Source: Myrica gale (lineage: Eukaryota > Streptophyta > Magnoliopsida > Fagales > Myricaceae). From it: DNA of 64,000 nucleotides. Below, piece by piece: positions 25,302-37,629 of this stretch (the stretch's first letter is position 1; each line of letters opens with the position of its first letter). Where the stretch lies: assembly GCA_963930655.1 (NCBI GenBank), contig OZ005609.1, forward strand, positions 15,759,001-15,823,000, written 5' to 3'. The notes below the pieces were generated by a model that worked only from the letters and a program-made list of their open reading frames with translations, was not told the origin of the DNA and did no database searches. Both the position numbers and the translations under genes were made by a program.

Positions 25302-26694
25302 TGAGAGGGCAAAAACAACTCAATAGGGGGGTGAATAAGGTTGTTTAAAACTTTTTTTTTTTTATAAAACCCAATATGCTAAGAATCCTTTCTAAAGAGC
25401 AGGTGAATATATCTATATAACCAAGGACTATAATGAAGTGTTAAAGGAATAGATAAACAAGTACAACAAATAAATATCAATAATAAATGGAGATAAAGAT
25501 AGAGAGATGACACCGTGACTTTTAGGTGGTTCGGTCAACACTTGCCTACTTCCACCCCCAACGCTATTGACTTTCTTGGGCTTCCTTCACTATTCTTCAA
25601 ATAGTAATTACACCTTAGCTTCTCGGGTGCTAAGGAACCTTTACAAAGTGTTTTCAAGCTCACACTTTAACTCACTCTCACAAATCCTCACAACCTAGAG
25701 GATTTCTTCTACCCAAGGAGTAGGACAAGTGTTTTTCACAAACACTCACGTGTTTTTCAAGAATGAGTACAAAGAGAATCTTAGTAAAAGGCTCTTTAAG
25801 CTGACTAAACAAGTATGAGGTACTGAGATGTGCAAAGAGACAAGATTCAAAAAGAACTACAGAATTTGCAGGTGGAAGTACGAGCTTTTTGGTTGGTGGA
25901 ACTTCTTTCTTCTTGAAAGCTTTTTGTCTCTTTAGAATTTAGGGCAAGAGTTAATAGTGCAGCACACTTGCTTCTCTCTCTTCATCTTCTTCTATTTAAA
26001 GCTTCTAGGGCACCAAGGGTCTTCTTGTAAAGTTTGAGTGTCGTTCGAGGATTGAGACATTTTGAAGAAGTTTGGAAGAGTTGACGTCGTTTCCAGATTT
26101 TCTGCAAAATTGCACAATGTGTAGACGCATTGATTGTATGTGCTGACACATTAAACTTGGTCTGGAAATAGGCTCTCGGGTGTTAGTTCAACGTGTCGAC
26201 ACTTTGGTCCAATGTGTCGACACTTCCAATACTTGGCCAAAAAATCAAGTCGAATGCCCTGAAGTGTAAACTCTCGGGTAGTAGTTCAATGTGTCAACAC
26301 TATGGTCCAATGTGTCGACACTTCCAATACTTAGCCAAAAAACAAGTTGAATGTCCTGGAATGTAAACTCTCGGGTAGTAGTTCAATGTGTCGACACTAC
26401 GGTCCAATGTGTCGACACTTGCAACACTTGGTCATAAAAAAAGTTCTTTAACAATAACTTCCCTAATTCAATAATTCTCAAAACACTTACAATAAAAAAA
26501 TGATCAATTAACAAGAGTAATGATGATTTAGTATGCTTAGAGAGATCTTAGAATAAAGAACTCTTGATACATGAAAAATGTAGTGATCTTGAAAAGGAAT
26601 TTCAATGTAAAATCTAAAAGACTTGAACAAGATTGAAAACTTTGTTATCATCAAAATCAAGAAGGATTGTTTGCAAAACAACCTTGGGCTAACA
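25302..26694 (-). repeat. Solo LTR of the SIRE-like copia family
   Basis: On the minus strand it runs from TGTTAGCCCAAGGTTGTTTTG to GCCCTCTCA. GTTCT flanks both sides (25297-25301 and 26695-26699), a 5-bp TSD. It lacks internal sequence, PBS and PPT, so it is the product of LTR-LTR recombination. It contains three ~105-bp repeats with AATGTGTCGACACT (26180-26430) and one unit of the 82-bp repeat expanded in the LTR at 16062-18056. Confidence 0.88.
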
Positions 26695-26940
26695 GTTCTT
26701 TTTCCAGCGCACTGTAAACATTGATTCAATGAATTGAACTCGTCATCGATTTCCTCATATTATCTATGTTCCTCATCTTTGTTTTCTAACAATTTGATCA
26801 ACGTTTAAGCTTGCCTTATTCATGCCACTATTTTGCTTGAATAAGAAATATTGGATCAACCATGCTGAGCTTCTCTGCTTGATTTTATGATGCATAATAA
26901 AATTTTGCTAGAAGACTAATCAACAAAGTTGGAAAACCTA

Positions 26941-29165
26941 TTCAGGGCTGTTGGAAGAGATGATGCCTCTATAAGAATCACGCACTGCGGTGTTTCTTAT
27001 GCAGATGTAGATTGTACCAGGAACAAAATTGGAGACTCCAAGTATCCTTTAGTGCGCCTGGGTATGTACACTGATTTATTGATATGACTCATATGAGTAA
27101 CATTCGTATTCAGTAGACTACGGATGCATCATCAACGATTCTTCACATGGCAGACATGAGATTGTTGGAATAGTGAAAGAGGTTGGCCCTAATGTCCACC
27201 ATTTAGAAGTTGGCGACCATGTTGGGGTGGGAACTTATGTCAACTCCTGCAGAGATTGCGAATATTGTAAGAATGCACTCGAATTTCATTGTGAAGAAGG
27301 CAATGTTCGCACTTTTAACAATGTCGATATAGATGGTACAATCACCAAAGGAGGATACTCCAACCACATTGTTGTCCAGGACAGGTAACTAATTTATGAT
27401 GATGTGCTCTTTAGCTCTATACCGTTGAGTAATACAAAGTACATATAGGTTGTTGTTTTAGATCCCGTCTCTTGTTAACCTCACGTACTTGGAAACGTAG
27501 TAGATGCTGAAGGTTTCAGGCTGTCAGGAAAAGGGGACAATCACCATTGCCTTGCTAGGACTGAAGGTGATTCATTATTGGCTTTGATATCCAGAAATCA
27601 TGAGAAGAAAATTGAATTTTATACTTTTTAAGTGATACTAATTCTATACTATTACTTTGCTAGGAAATCTATCTATCTTGTAATCTCAAGGTTGTATTGC
27701 GGGGATTTTAAAGTGAAAATAGTGATTTTACTTACTACTCGCATAACATTTCAAATGAATTTATAAGAATAAGATTCTATTTCTATCGCGCACATCTTTG
27801 ACAACTTGAAAAAATCATAAGTATTTGAGCTCTTGTAATCGGAGGACTATAAATAAAGTCACATTGTAATCTCATCATTGAGTTTATAAGTGTGTCCCAT
27901 GAGTTAGACCTTCCCATAAAATTGGTCTCAAACTCAGAATTTTAGTTTTGATATTATATGAACCTACCACTTATTCTAAAAATTTAAGATGATAGGGCGT
28001 GATAGATTTTATAACAATAAACATTTGCCCTACCCTCCCTCTCTGTCTAAGTTGTCGAAGGGTCGAGGCTTTTGGTGTCTGCATTAGTTTATCATTGGGC
28101 ATCACTTTCATTGGTTGAATGTTTGATGTCATGACCGTCACCTACTCATCTAATGGGTCAGGAAACAGTTTGCAAGTACCATAATGAGGATAGTAGTTTT
28201 GTGATGTTCTTGTATCTTCAGGTACTGCTTCACGATTCCTAACAACTATCCACTGGCTTCAGTAGCACCTTTGCTTTGTGCTGGGATTACTATTTGCACT
28301 CTCATGATGCGCTATAAGATGAATCAACCTTTTAAATCTCTAGGAATGATTGGCCTTGGTGGTCTTGGTCACAAGGCAATGAAGTTTGGAAAGGCTTTTT
28401 GGGTTGAATGTGACAGTTTTCAGCACAAGCATAACCAAGAGGGAGGAAGCCCGCTAAGTCATTTGACTTCATAATTGACACTGCATCTGGTGATCACCCG
28501 TTTGATCCATATATGTCGCTCTTGAAGACATCTAGTGTTATTTAGAAGAAAAAAAAAAGACAGCTGGAGTTCTGGTCCTGGTGGGTTATCCAAGTGTAGT
28601 CAAATTTAAGGGGGTGTTCGTTGCCCGAATAATTGGCATCCGAATAATTAGGGTTAATATTAAATAATATTTTTTTCTTCATCAAATAATTTATTATTAT
28701 TATAATATTTATTTAAATCTTCTATTTTCACTTATTCACCAACTCTCATAAAATATCTTTACTTTTTCACAAACCCCAATACCCAACATTTCCACAGCCC
28801 CAAAATTTCAACAAACAAACAAACATTACATAGTCTAGTCTTGCATCCCTTCTACGAGGTAATTTCCCAATTTCAGGCTTAGGAGTTGCTTGAAATTCGT
28901 ACTATAATTTCAGTTAGTAGCGGTGGTTCACTTGATAGTTTAAGAATTACCAACCTAATGGACTCCGTGCAATGGTCTCTAGACAGGGATGAAATAACTG
29001 GAAGCGCAACTGGAGGTACGAAAGACACTCAAGAAATGATAAACTTCGGTGCTGCTCACAAAAATTACCCAGATAGAAGTAGTTCCAATTCAGTACGCAA
29101 TTGAAGCTCTTGAGAGGTTGATAAAGAGATATGTCAAGTACCGATTTGTGATTGATGTTGACACC
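26941..29165 (+). pseudogene. Cinnamyl/mannitol alcohol dehydrogenase (CAD-like) pseudogene
   Basis: Zinc MDR-family dehydrogenases reduce cinnamaldehydes or oxidise mannitol. Exon remnants: 26941-27061 ([20 protein letters not shown], with catalytic-zinc Cys), 27154-27384 ([24 protein letters not shown], structural zinc C-x2-C-x2-C-x7-C in [33 protein letters not shown]), 28222-28613 ([21 protein letters not shown], Rossmann GLGGLGH, then frameshift and deletion, later [19 protein letters not shown] and TAG), and 28960-29165 (TGSATGGTKDTQEMINFGAA, EALERLIKR, KYRFVID). The first exon is missing, the VPGHE junction has lost a base, and a MITE sits in the last exon. Clearly dead. CAD versus mannitol dehydrogenase cannot be told from the fragments. 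Confidence 0.88.
28610..28826 (-). mobile_element. hAT-like MITE in the CAD pseudogene, copy 2
   Basis: Begins GGGGGTGTTCGTTGCCCG right after the coding phrase for PSVVKF and ends in a CAAACAAACAAACA run. The inverse strand reads GGTTTGTGAAAAAGTAAAGA, close to the interior of 22026-22231. It splits the last coding block of the dehydrogenase. Confidence 0.55.
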
Positions 29166-29763
29166 TTCCGAAATGACAATACACGGAGAAGGGACTGATC
29201 TTTTCCAATATCTACGCACTGACTTTGCTTGGATTAATGGTGTGGATATTTGGATAGCCAATCTTCCCACTGCTTTTCCTAATGTGCTCTTCCCTATATG
29301 TTAGCATTGTTGTATCTTATTTTGTTTCTTGGACATAATAATGTTTTGTAATGGTTTTTTTTTAGACACGATCTGATTGTTTGTTGGAATAATTTGGTCT
29401 CCCATCAAAGACAAGTTAAATAATTGGTATATCTTTGTAATAGAAGGACGGGGAACGTGCATCGTCATATTCTAGACTGTGTTAGAGCACCAAACTATAC
29501 AAGTTTTTTTGTTTACTAATTTTTGCCTTTTTTAAAAGGATAAATATATTTTGTACTGTCATAAAAAAAAATATCGGGACAACTTAGTCTATTATTTTTG
29601 AATTAAACACAATAGATGGACAATATTAACCCAATAAAATTCATCTGATACTGTGTCCATCTTTCCCAAATGCATTTAGCCGTGAGTTACAGTATCTAAT
29701 CCATTAGTTTTTATATCAGTTATTTTTTAGCTCCAAAATTACATTTTTATCCTCGTAAATGGG
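29166..29763. other. Intergenic, no gene seen
   Basis: AT-rich spacer between the CAD pseudogene and the DUF952 copy B block. No supported feature. Confidence 0.5.
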
Positions 29764-31215
29764 GTGTTTATAGACCCAAAACGCATGGAAAAGATATTGG
29801 AAGGGGTTGTCCTCGAACACATTGGTGCGACAGAAGTGTCAGTCGTCGAAGAAACCATATCCCCGTCTTTGATAGAGAGATTTATCAGTCTTCCGCTCTG
29901 CCAAATCTCAGTCGGGGGGACAATAGAAATGGCCTCGGTGTTGGCGAAAAGTCATCCTTTGCGTCTGCAAAGCTTGACAAATAAATATAGCATGAGACCT
30001 TCGCGTTGCTTTTCGCGAATTCATACCCAGCAAACGAAGTCAAGTCTTGCATCGCAATGCAGCAACTAATAACTCCTTTTAATGGAGTTAGGCGTGCAGC
30101 TAAACCAGAAACCGTTCGCACTTCTCTTCTTCCTTTAAAGTAGTAACGTGAATGAGAGAAATGTGTGACTCTCTGATGTAGAGCACCCGTGTGTTGAGAG
30201 AAAATGACGACTCTCCAATGTAGAGCACCCGTGGGTTGAGAGAATGATGTGACTCTCTAATGTAGAGCGCCAGTGGGCGGAGAGAAACGGTGTGACTCTC
30301 AGTTGAAGAGCATCCATGGGTTGTGAGAGATTGTGAGGAGAAAATACGGTGTGAGAGTTGAGAGTTTGGAAAGTTTTGGTTCTACGATTGAAATCAAAAT
30401 ATTCTCCTCTATGGACATAAGCAGTTGCCGAACCGTAGATATTGGCCTTAGTGTGTTTGGTGTTTTTCGTTCTGTGCTCAACACTCTGAAGAGGGAGTGA
30501 GTGCGGCGGAAGAGTTCGTGTACATGATCAGCACCGCAAAGGAATGGAAAGAGTTGCAGAAAATTGGATCTATCTACGGTGGAGAACTTGACAAGTCTTC
30601 CGGGTTTATCCATCTCGGCAATCTCCACCAGGTTCTCACTTCAAATGCCCGATTTTGTCTCCGAGAGAGCGCATTTTCTTTAGCCACACTTATTTCGAAA
30701 ATATAATAAACTGGATTAAGAAAAAACAATTTTTGGTGGAATAAACATTATATCAAGTCATTAAACTCTCTGCTTTAAATGATAATCATACCATGGGGAA
30801 GGGCATCACTGTCGCTATATGTATATTCTATCGGTTTGGTTAGTTAGCAAGGATCAGATGAAGTCTGTCTCTGGTTCTTTCTTATTAGCAAGTACAGTCA
30901 ACACTGCAGAATTTTTTCTTGAACACTAAGGAGGATTTATACTTGCTTCAGATTGATGCTAAGAAGGAATGAGAATAAACTTCACTGTAGAGATCTAGAA
31001 ATGAATATATGGAGGAAACGTGGACTTCATGTTTGCTATTAGTTGTGTTTAGTATATAGATGTAAATTGATGTTGTGCAATGCCAAGAAGCAATCACGCA
31101 TGTAAAATTATAAGTTATGGTTAGTGATTTTTGTGTATATGCCTATGAGCCTAAAACGTTGCAGAGAAATAGTCACAAGGAACCTGCTTTATGACTGCAT
31201 TTCTGGGTCTAAACT
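29764..31215 (+). pseudogene. DUF952-domain gene, broken copy B
   Basis: Exon 1 at 30497-30631 reads EEFVYMISTAKEWKELQKIG, then GGELDKSSGFIHLGNLHQ before donor CAG|GTTCTC, all open and matching the DUF952 N-terminus. But the expected start codon is GTG (30497). Exon 2 (about 30893-30971) has lost the clean acceptor, and its end reads IDAKKE then TGA because the GT donor seen in copy A (AAGAAG|GTATTC) is now GA. No downstream exon is found. An upstream open segment (29764-29925, LEHIGATEVSVVEET) is shared with copy A and unrecognised. B keeps the ~600 bp of 5' region that A has lost. Function of the family is unknown. Confidence 0.75.
30163..30340 (+). repeat. Minisatellite, four ~45-bp units
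   Basis: Units such as GTGTGACTCTCTGATGTAGA continuing GCACCCGTG.GTTGAGAGA repeat near 30163, 30207, 30251 and 30294 with point changes. They lie 150-330 bp upstream of the DUF952 copy B exon. Confidence 0.85.
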
Positions 31216-31295
31216 GTAAAAGAATTTTAGAGAAGATTGAATTTGGAAGCGTAAGAACTCTTCGCTGTGCTTGGATTTGTATTTAAAAAGTATTT

Positions 31296-31467
31296 TGTTA
31301 GAATTCTGTTACAGACGAGATTACAAAAGATTTGAGCAAAAGATAAGAATAAAAGATAGGATACAAACGTTAACTTTCTAACGTTAATTAACTTTAGATT
31401 ACTACAATCATATAAATGCTGTTTGTTATTTTGAATATCTTGAATATCTCCAATAGTATCGCTAACA
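31296..31467 (-). repeat. 3' LTR of copia B
   Basis: Starts TGTTAG and ends CTAACA; 172 bp, short for copia. No second LTR remains in the window. Confidence 0.8.
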
Positions 31468-31469
31468 GC

Positions 31470-33204
31470 CCCCGCAAGCGAATAGATGGATTCACCATGA
31501 ACTTGTCATGTAGATAAAGAAACCGAGCAGATCCAAGACTTTTAGTGAATATATCGGCAATCTGGTCAGCAGTAGAAATATAAGCGGGTTGAATATCACC
31601 ATTTTGAACTTTTTCACGAATGAAATGATAATCAACATCAATATGTTTTGTCCGAGCATGAAAGATAGGATTAGAAGCAAGAGCGATAGCACCCAAATTG
31701 TCACACCAAATTGTAGGAGCTTGTGGCAAATAAACATGTAGATCACGGAGAAGCATACGAATCTAATAAAGCTCAGATGTGGCATATGCCATAGAGCGGT
31801 ATTCTGCTTCCGTGCTAGATCGAGAAACAACATACTGTTTCTTAGCACTCCAGGAGACCAAACCTGGACCAAGGAAAACACCATAACAAGAAGTTGAGCG
31901 CCTACCATCAACTACCCCTGCCCAGTCTGAATCACAATAGGCATTCAATTGGCCTGGTGAGAGTGTAGTATTGTAGAGCACCAACTAGTTGTCGATATTC
32001 TGTACCATCAGCAATAGGATCTCCATCAAACTTAGAAAGTAAAAAAGTGTATGGAAATTGAAGAAAAAGTGAGGAGAGAGAGTGTTTTGTAATGATGATA
32101 AAATTTCAGGTGAATAAAATTTTATTACGCAAACATAGCCTGATAACTAAGCACCTGTTACAACAGAAGAAGAATATGGCCTTGCTCCCACCATACCAGC
32201 ACGATGAATGACTTCAAGAATATACTTGGACCTATTTAGATGAAGGCCAGAGTTATCCCGAACAACTTCAACACCCAGGAAAAATGCAAGAGGCCCAAGA
32301 TCTTTAAAAGTGAACGCTCGTTGAAGTTGACGAATTAGCAAAGTAATTGCATGGTCATTATTGCCAGTGACAATGATATTATCTACATATACTAAAACAT
32401 ATAGGCAGATGTTAGCATTATGAAGCACAAATAAAGAATAATCAACTTGTGATTCCACAAATTCGAGAGCCAATAAGGCTTGAGAGTGAACCACGCCCTA
32501 GGTGCTTGCTTAAGTCCATAAAGAGCCTTCTTCAAATAACAAACATAACCTGGATGAGCTGAATCAAGAAAACCTTGAGGTTGCTCCATAAATACTTCCT
32601 CAGATAAAGTGTCATGTAAAAAGGCATTGAACACATTAAGTTGCTTAATTGACCATTGATAATGAAGTGCAAATGCTAGAACGATGCGAATAGTTGATGG
32701 TTTGACAGCTGGACTGAAAGTTTCAACATAGTCAACACCTCCTTGCTGCTCATACCCCTTAGCTACCAGCCGTGCCTTATACCTGTAAATAGAGCCATCA
32801 GACTTTTGTTTTAATTTAAAGACCCATTTACAATGGATAACATTCTGATGTGAAGGACGTGGACACAGAGTCCAGGTATGATTAGACTGCAAAGCAAGAA
32901 ATTCAGCCTCCATTGCAAGCTTCCATTCCTTTTGTCGAATGGCTTGAGAGAAGCAAGTTGGCTCAGGAGGGAGCATAACCTTGACAGAGGGTTGAGGAGG
33001 ATGTTTGGTTGAGTAGTAGAGATGATAGTCTGAAAAGGATTTGAGTTTTGTGATGCCGGATTTAGAACGAGTTTGGATGCTATTGGCGGAGGTAATATCT
33101 GGTAAAGGGTCTTGGTCAATTTGCGGAATATGGATTTGATTGGAGGAGATATCATATGGGATTTCAGGTAAAGGAGATGTATTATGTTGAAGTGGAGATG
33201 AGGT
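31470..33204 (-). pseudogene. Copia B reverse transcriptase and RNase H
   Basis: RT (32976-32147) shows [64 protein letters not shown], then a frame break. The catalytic box reads VYVDNIIVTGN, with the second Asp changed to Asn. RNase H (31984-31394) shows [29 protein letters not shown] and the ADIFTKSLG end. A MITE fragment at 32035-32141 separates the two. The segment just left of the copia C site (33155-32990) is the spacer between integrase and RT. Confidence 0.85.
32035..32141 (+). mobile_element. MITE fragment inside copia B, copy 3 of the local family
   Basis: Interrupts the copia B frame between VTGA and LSKFDGDPIADG. It reads GAAAAAGTGAGGAGAGAGAG and ends ACGCAAACATAGCCTGA, as in the element at 22026-22231. 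AACTTAG- and AACTAAG-like octamers flank it. Confidence 0.5.
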
Positions 33205-33524
33205 TGTTGAATAATAAACTTTAATTCAATGAAGTGTTGTGTCTTTTGGGAGATTCATGAACTAGTGTAGGTTCATCTTGAAAGTAGTAATACATGTATT
33301 TTGGTATTCATGTATTTGGGGTATTCATGTACTTGGGGTATTCATGTATTTGGGTAGTTCATGTATTTAGAGTTAATGCTAGGTGTAATCATAAGCCTAT
33401 AAATACCCATGTATGCATTGACACAAAGCAAGCCATTGAGAAGCAATACAGTGAAAGAAAATTTCAGAAATAGTATCTCTTCACTCTTCCCTCTAGAATA
33501 GAATTCCTTCTCTTTTCTCCAACA
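33205..33524 (+). repeat. 5' LTR of copia C
   Basis: TGTTGAATAATAAACTTT...TTTTCTCCAACA. Contains several GTATTCATGTA repeats (33290-33365) and a TATA-like CTATAAATA near 33398. Confidence 0.92.
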
Positions 33525-33559
33525 AAGTGGTATCAGAGCAAGGTTTCTTGATCTGGAAG

Positions 33560-36500
33560 ATGGCCAACTCAACGTTTCCGTTTCAATTTCCGCATTTGAC
33601 GAAGGAGAACTATGAAAATTGGTGCATTCGTATGAAGGTTTTGCTTGGATCCCAAGATGCATGGGAAATTGTAGAGAAAGGCTATGACGAGCCAAGAGAT
33701 GAAGCTTCGTTGAGTCCCAATCAAAGGGATAATATGCAGAAGACGCGGAAGAAGGACTAGCAAGCTCTCACACTCATCCATCAATGTTTGGATGAAGCCA
33801 TGTTCGAGAAAGTGGCTAATGCCACTACTTCCAAGCAAGCATGGGAGATCCTTCAGAACTCCTATCAAGGAGTTGATAAAGTGAAGAAGGTGCGCCTTCA
33901 GACCCTACGAGGAGAGTTCGAGGTCCTGCGTATGCAAGAATCTGAGGTGATTGCAGATTATTTTTCGAGGGTGTTGGCCATTGTGAATCAAATGAGGAGG
34001 TATGGAGAAAATATGGAGGACGTCCGGGTGATTGAGAAGATTCTTCACTCGTTGCATTCGAAGTTCGATTATATTGTGGTGGCTATTGAAGAGTCGAAAG
34101 ATTTGGAGACGATGGCGGTTGATCAACTCATGGGTTCTCTCCAAGCCCATGAAGAAAGACTTAAGAAGAAGGAATAACCTGTTGAGCAGGTTCTAGCTAC
34201 AAAGCTCTCTGTGAAAGACGAAAAGCGTGATAAAAGTCAACGAGGAAGAGGACGCGGAGGTGGCCAAGGTAGAGGAAGAGGAGGAAGAGTTAGAGGCCAA
34301 GGTAGACAAAATAATCAAAATGCCAACTATGAAGAAAGAGGTCAATCCTCAAGAGGCCGTGGAAGAGGAAATTACTCAAGGCAGAATGGAAGGCAATATG
34401 ACAAGTCCAAAATTCGATGTTTCAATTGTCAAAAGTATGGCCATTATTCTTCGGAGTGTTGGAATTCTCCTAGCAATGTTGAAGAGAAGGCTAATCAAGT
34501 TGAGAAAGAGGAAGCGGAGCCTACGTTGTTGCTAGCCTACAAAGGAGAAGATACTAGCAAGAAAAATTGGTGGTATTTGGATAATGCAGCAAGCAATCAT
34601 ATGTGCGGAGATAAAAGCAAGTTCGTGGAGCTTGATGAATCAGTAAGCGGGAATGTCACTTTTGGAGACTTGTCGAAAATTCCCATCAAAGGGAAAGGTA
34701 CGATTCTAATCCGTTTGAAAAATGGGAGCCATCAATTTATGTCTAATGTTTATTATGTTCCAAGTATGAAAAACAACATTTTGAGTTTGGGGCAACTCTT
34801 GGAAAAAGACTATGAGATTGAAATGAAAAATCGTAGTCTTTTTCTAAGAGATGGGAAGAAGAATTTGATTGCGAAAGTGCCCATGACAAGAAATAGGATG
34901 TTTTTGCTTGATATTCAAACTGATGTAGCCAAGTGTCTGAAAGCTTGTGTGAAAGATCCTTCTTGGCTTTGGCATTTGAGGCTTGAACATGTAAATTTTG
35001 GAGGATTGGAGTTGTTGGCTCAAAAGGAGATGGTGAAAGGCTTGCCACCAATTGATCAATCAGATCAACTTTGTGAAGGGTGTCTTGTTGGCAAACAATT
35101 TCGAAATAGCTTTCCAAAAGAAGCAACTACAAGAGCAAGTTCGCCGCTTCAACTTGTTCATGCCGATGTTTGTGGACCGATCAAGCCTTCTTCGTTTGGT
35201 AAAAATTGGTATTTTCTTCTATTTATTGATGATTTTAGTAGAAAAAACTTGGGTATATTTTCTGAAAGAAAAATCTGAAGTGTTTGATGCTTTTAAAATA
35301 TTTTAAAGCACTTGTTGAAAAACAAATCGGTTATGAAATAAAGGCTTTGAGATCGGATAGAGGGGGTGAGTTTACATCTAATGAATTTAATGAGTTTTGT
35401 GAAGCACATGGGATTCGTCGATTTTTAAGGGTTCCTAGATCACCTCAACAAAATTGGGTGGTTGAAAGGAAGAACAGAACAATTCTCAATATGGCGCGAA
35501 GCATGTTGAAGACAAAGATGATGCCTAAAGAGTTTTGGGCAGAAGCAGTTGATTGTGCTGTTTATCTATCAAACCGGTGTCCTACAAGAAGTTTGTTGAA
35601 CTCAACTCCTCAAGAAGCATGGAGCGGAAGAAAGCCAAGCATTTCCCATTTGAGAGTTTTTGGGAGCATTGGCTATGTTCATGTGCCTGAGCAAGAGAGA
35701 TCCAAGCTTGATGATAAAAGTAAGAAGCACATCTTCATCGGCTATGATCAAAGATCCAAAGGCTACAAGCTTTATAATCCGAGTGTCGGGAAGACGATCA
35801 TTAGTAGAGATGTGGAATTCGATGAATAATGTTCGTGGGATTGGAGTGATCAAGAAAAGGAAAGATATGATTTCTTTCCAATCCTTGAAGATGAAGATCC
35901 AGGAAATGATGAACAAGAGCTCACAACACCTCATCGATCACCAACAATTCCTAGTACTCCTTCATCATCTTCTCATGAAGGAAGTTCAAGTGAAAGACCA
36001 TCCCGAATGAGAAGTCTTCAAGACCTTTATGAGGTAACGAAAAATTTAAGTGATGATCTAACTCTTTTTTGTCACTTTGCCGATTGTGAACCAATAGGTT
36101 TTGAAGAAGCGGTGCAAGACAAAAGATGGAAAATTGCCATGGACGAGGAGATCAAATCCATAAAGAAGAATGATACTTGGGAGTTGGCACCTTTACCGGA
36201 GGGACAAAAGCCCATTGGTGTGAAGTGGGTTTTCAAAGTGAAGAAGAATGCCAAGGGAGAAGTAGAAAGGTTCAAGGCAAGATTGGTGGCAAAGGGTTAT
36301 AGCCAACGTCCTGGGATTGATTATGGAGAAGTGTTTGCTCCTGTTGCTCGATTGGAGACAATTCGAATGATTGTTTCCTTTGCCGCACAAAACAAATGGA
36401 AAATTTATCAAATGGACGTCAAATCAGCTTTTTTGAATGAAATTCTCGAGGAAGAGGTTTATGTTGAGCAACCTATGGGTTATGTGATCAAAGGGCATGA

Positions 36501-37619
36501 AGATAAAGTGTTGAAGTTAAAGAAAGCCTTATATGGCTTGAAACAAGCGCCGAGGGCATGGAATAGTCGGATTGACAAATATTTTCAGGAGCATGGATTC
36601 GCCAAGTGCCCACATGAATATGCTCTCTATGCTAAGGTGCGTGAAAATGAAGATATTTTGCTTGTATGCATATATGTTGATGTTTTAATTTTCACTGGTA
36701 ATAATTCAAGCATGTTTGAAGAATTTAAGAAGGCCATGACTAGAGAATTTGAAATGACCGATATTGGTCTCATGTCTTATTATCTTGGCATTGAGATCAA
36801 GCAAATGGAGGATGAAATTTTTATCTCTCAAGAAGGTTTTGCAAGAGAAGTTCTCAAGAAGTTCAAGATGGAAGATTGTCAATCCGTGAGTACTCCGGTT
36901 GAATGTGGAGTAAAATTGTCCAAGTATGAAGAAGGAGAGAAGGTAGACCCCACAATGTTCAAGAGTCTTGTTGGAAGTTTAAGATACTTGACTTGTACAA
37001 GACCGGACATACTTTTTGGAGTTGGCTTGTTAGCCGATATATGGAGTCACCAAGCACAATGCATTTCAAAGCTGCTAAGAGGATTCTTCGTTATGTCAAA
37101 GGTACAATTGATTTCGGCCTTCTTTATTCATTTTCTCATGAATTTAAGCTTGTGGGGTATAGTGATAGTGATTGGGCCGGAGACTTGGATGATCGAAAGA
37201 GCACTACCGGGTTTGTATTTTATTTGGGAGGTACGGCATTTACTTGGAGTTCCAAGAAGCAACCGGTTGTGACACTCTCCACATGTGAAGCTGAATATGT
37301 TGCCGCGACATCTTGTGTTTGTCATGCAATTTGGTTGAGAAGGTTATTAAAGGAACTACACATGGCGGAAAAGGAAGCAACGGATATTTTTGTTGACAAC
37401 AAGTCGGCAATTGCATTGGCCAAAAACCTGGTCTTTCATGATAGAAGCAAGCATATAGATACAAGATTTCATTTTCTTCGAGAATGCATTGTTAAGAATG
37501 AAGTGGAAGTCAAATTTGTGAAGACCCATGATCAAGTTGCGGATATTTTTACGAAGCCTCTCAAATATGATACTTTTAGCAAGTTGCGGATGTTGCTTGG
37601 AGTTACCAAGAATAAAGTT
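33560..37619 (+). pseudogene. Copia C gag-pol polyprotein, several lesions
   Basis: Starts ATG 33560, [20 protein letters not shown]. In-frame stops are TAG 33758, TAA 34175 and TAA 35827. Frame changes occur near 35240 (A-run), near 35305 (extra T) and near 37028 (base lost). Domains in order: gag (to ~34180), RG-rich basic stretch, CCHC knuckle [14 protein letters not shown] (~34418), protease box [10 protein letters not shown] (usual DTG-type triad altered to DNA), integrase zinc site and core ([22 protein letters not shown]), RT ([36 protein letters not shown]), catalytic box [10 protein letters not shown] with the second Asp changed to Val, RNase H ([35 protein letters not shown]) to TAA 37619-37621. 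Cannot yield an active enzyme. Confidence 0.93.
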
Positions 37620-37629
37620 TAAAGGGGAG

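Noticed and set aside
34227-34535. Lysine/glutamate-rich 102-codon frame
   Set aside because: Shadow frame of the RG-rich region of copia C gag.
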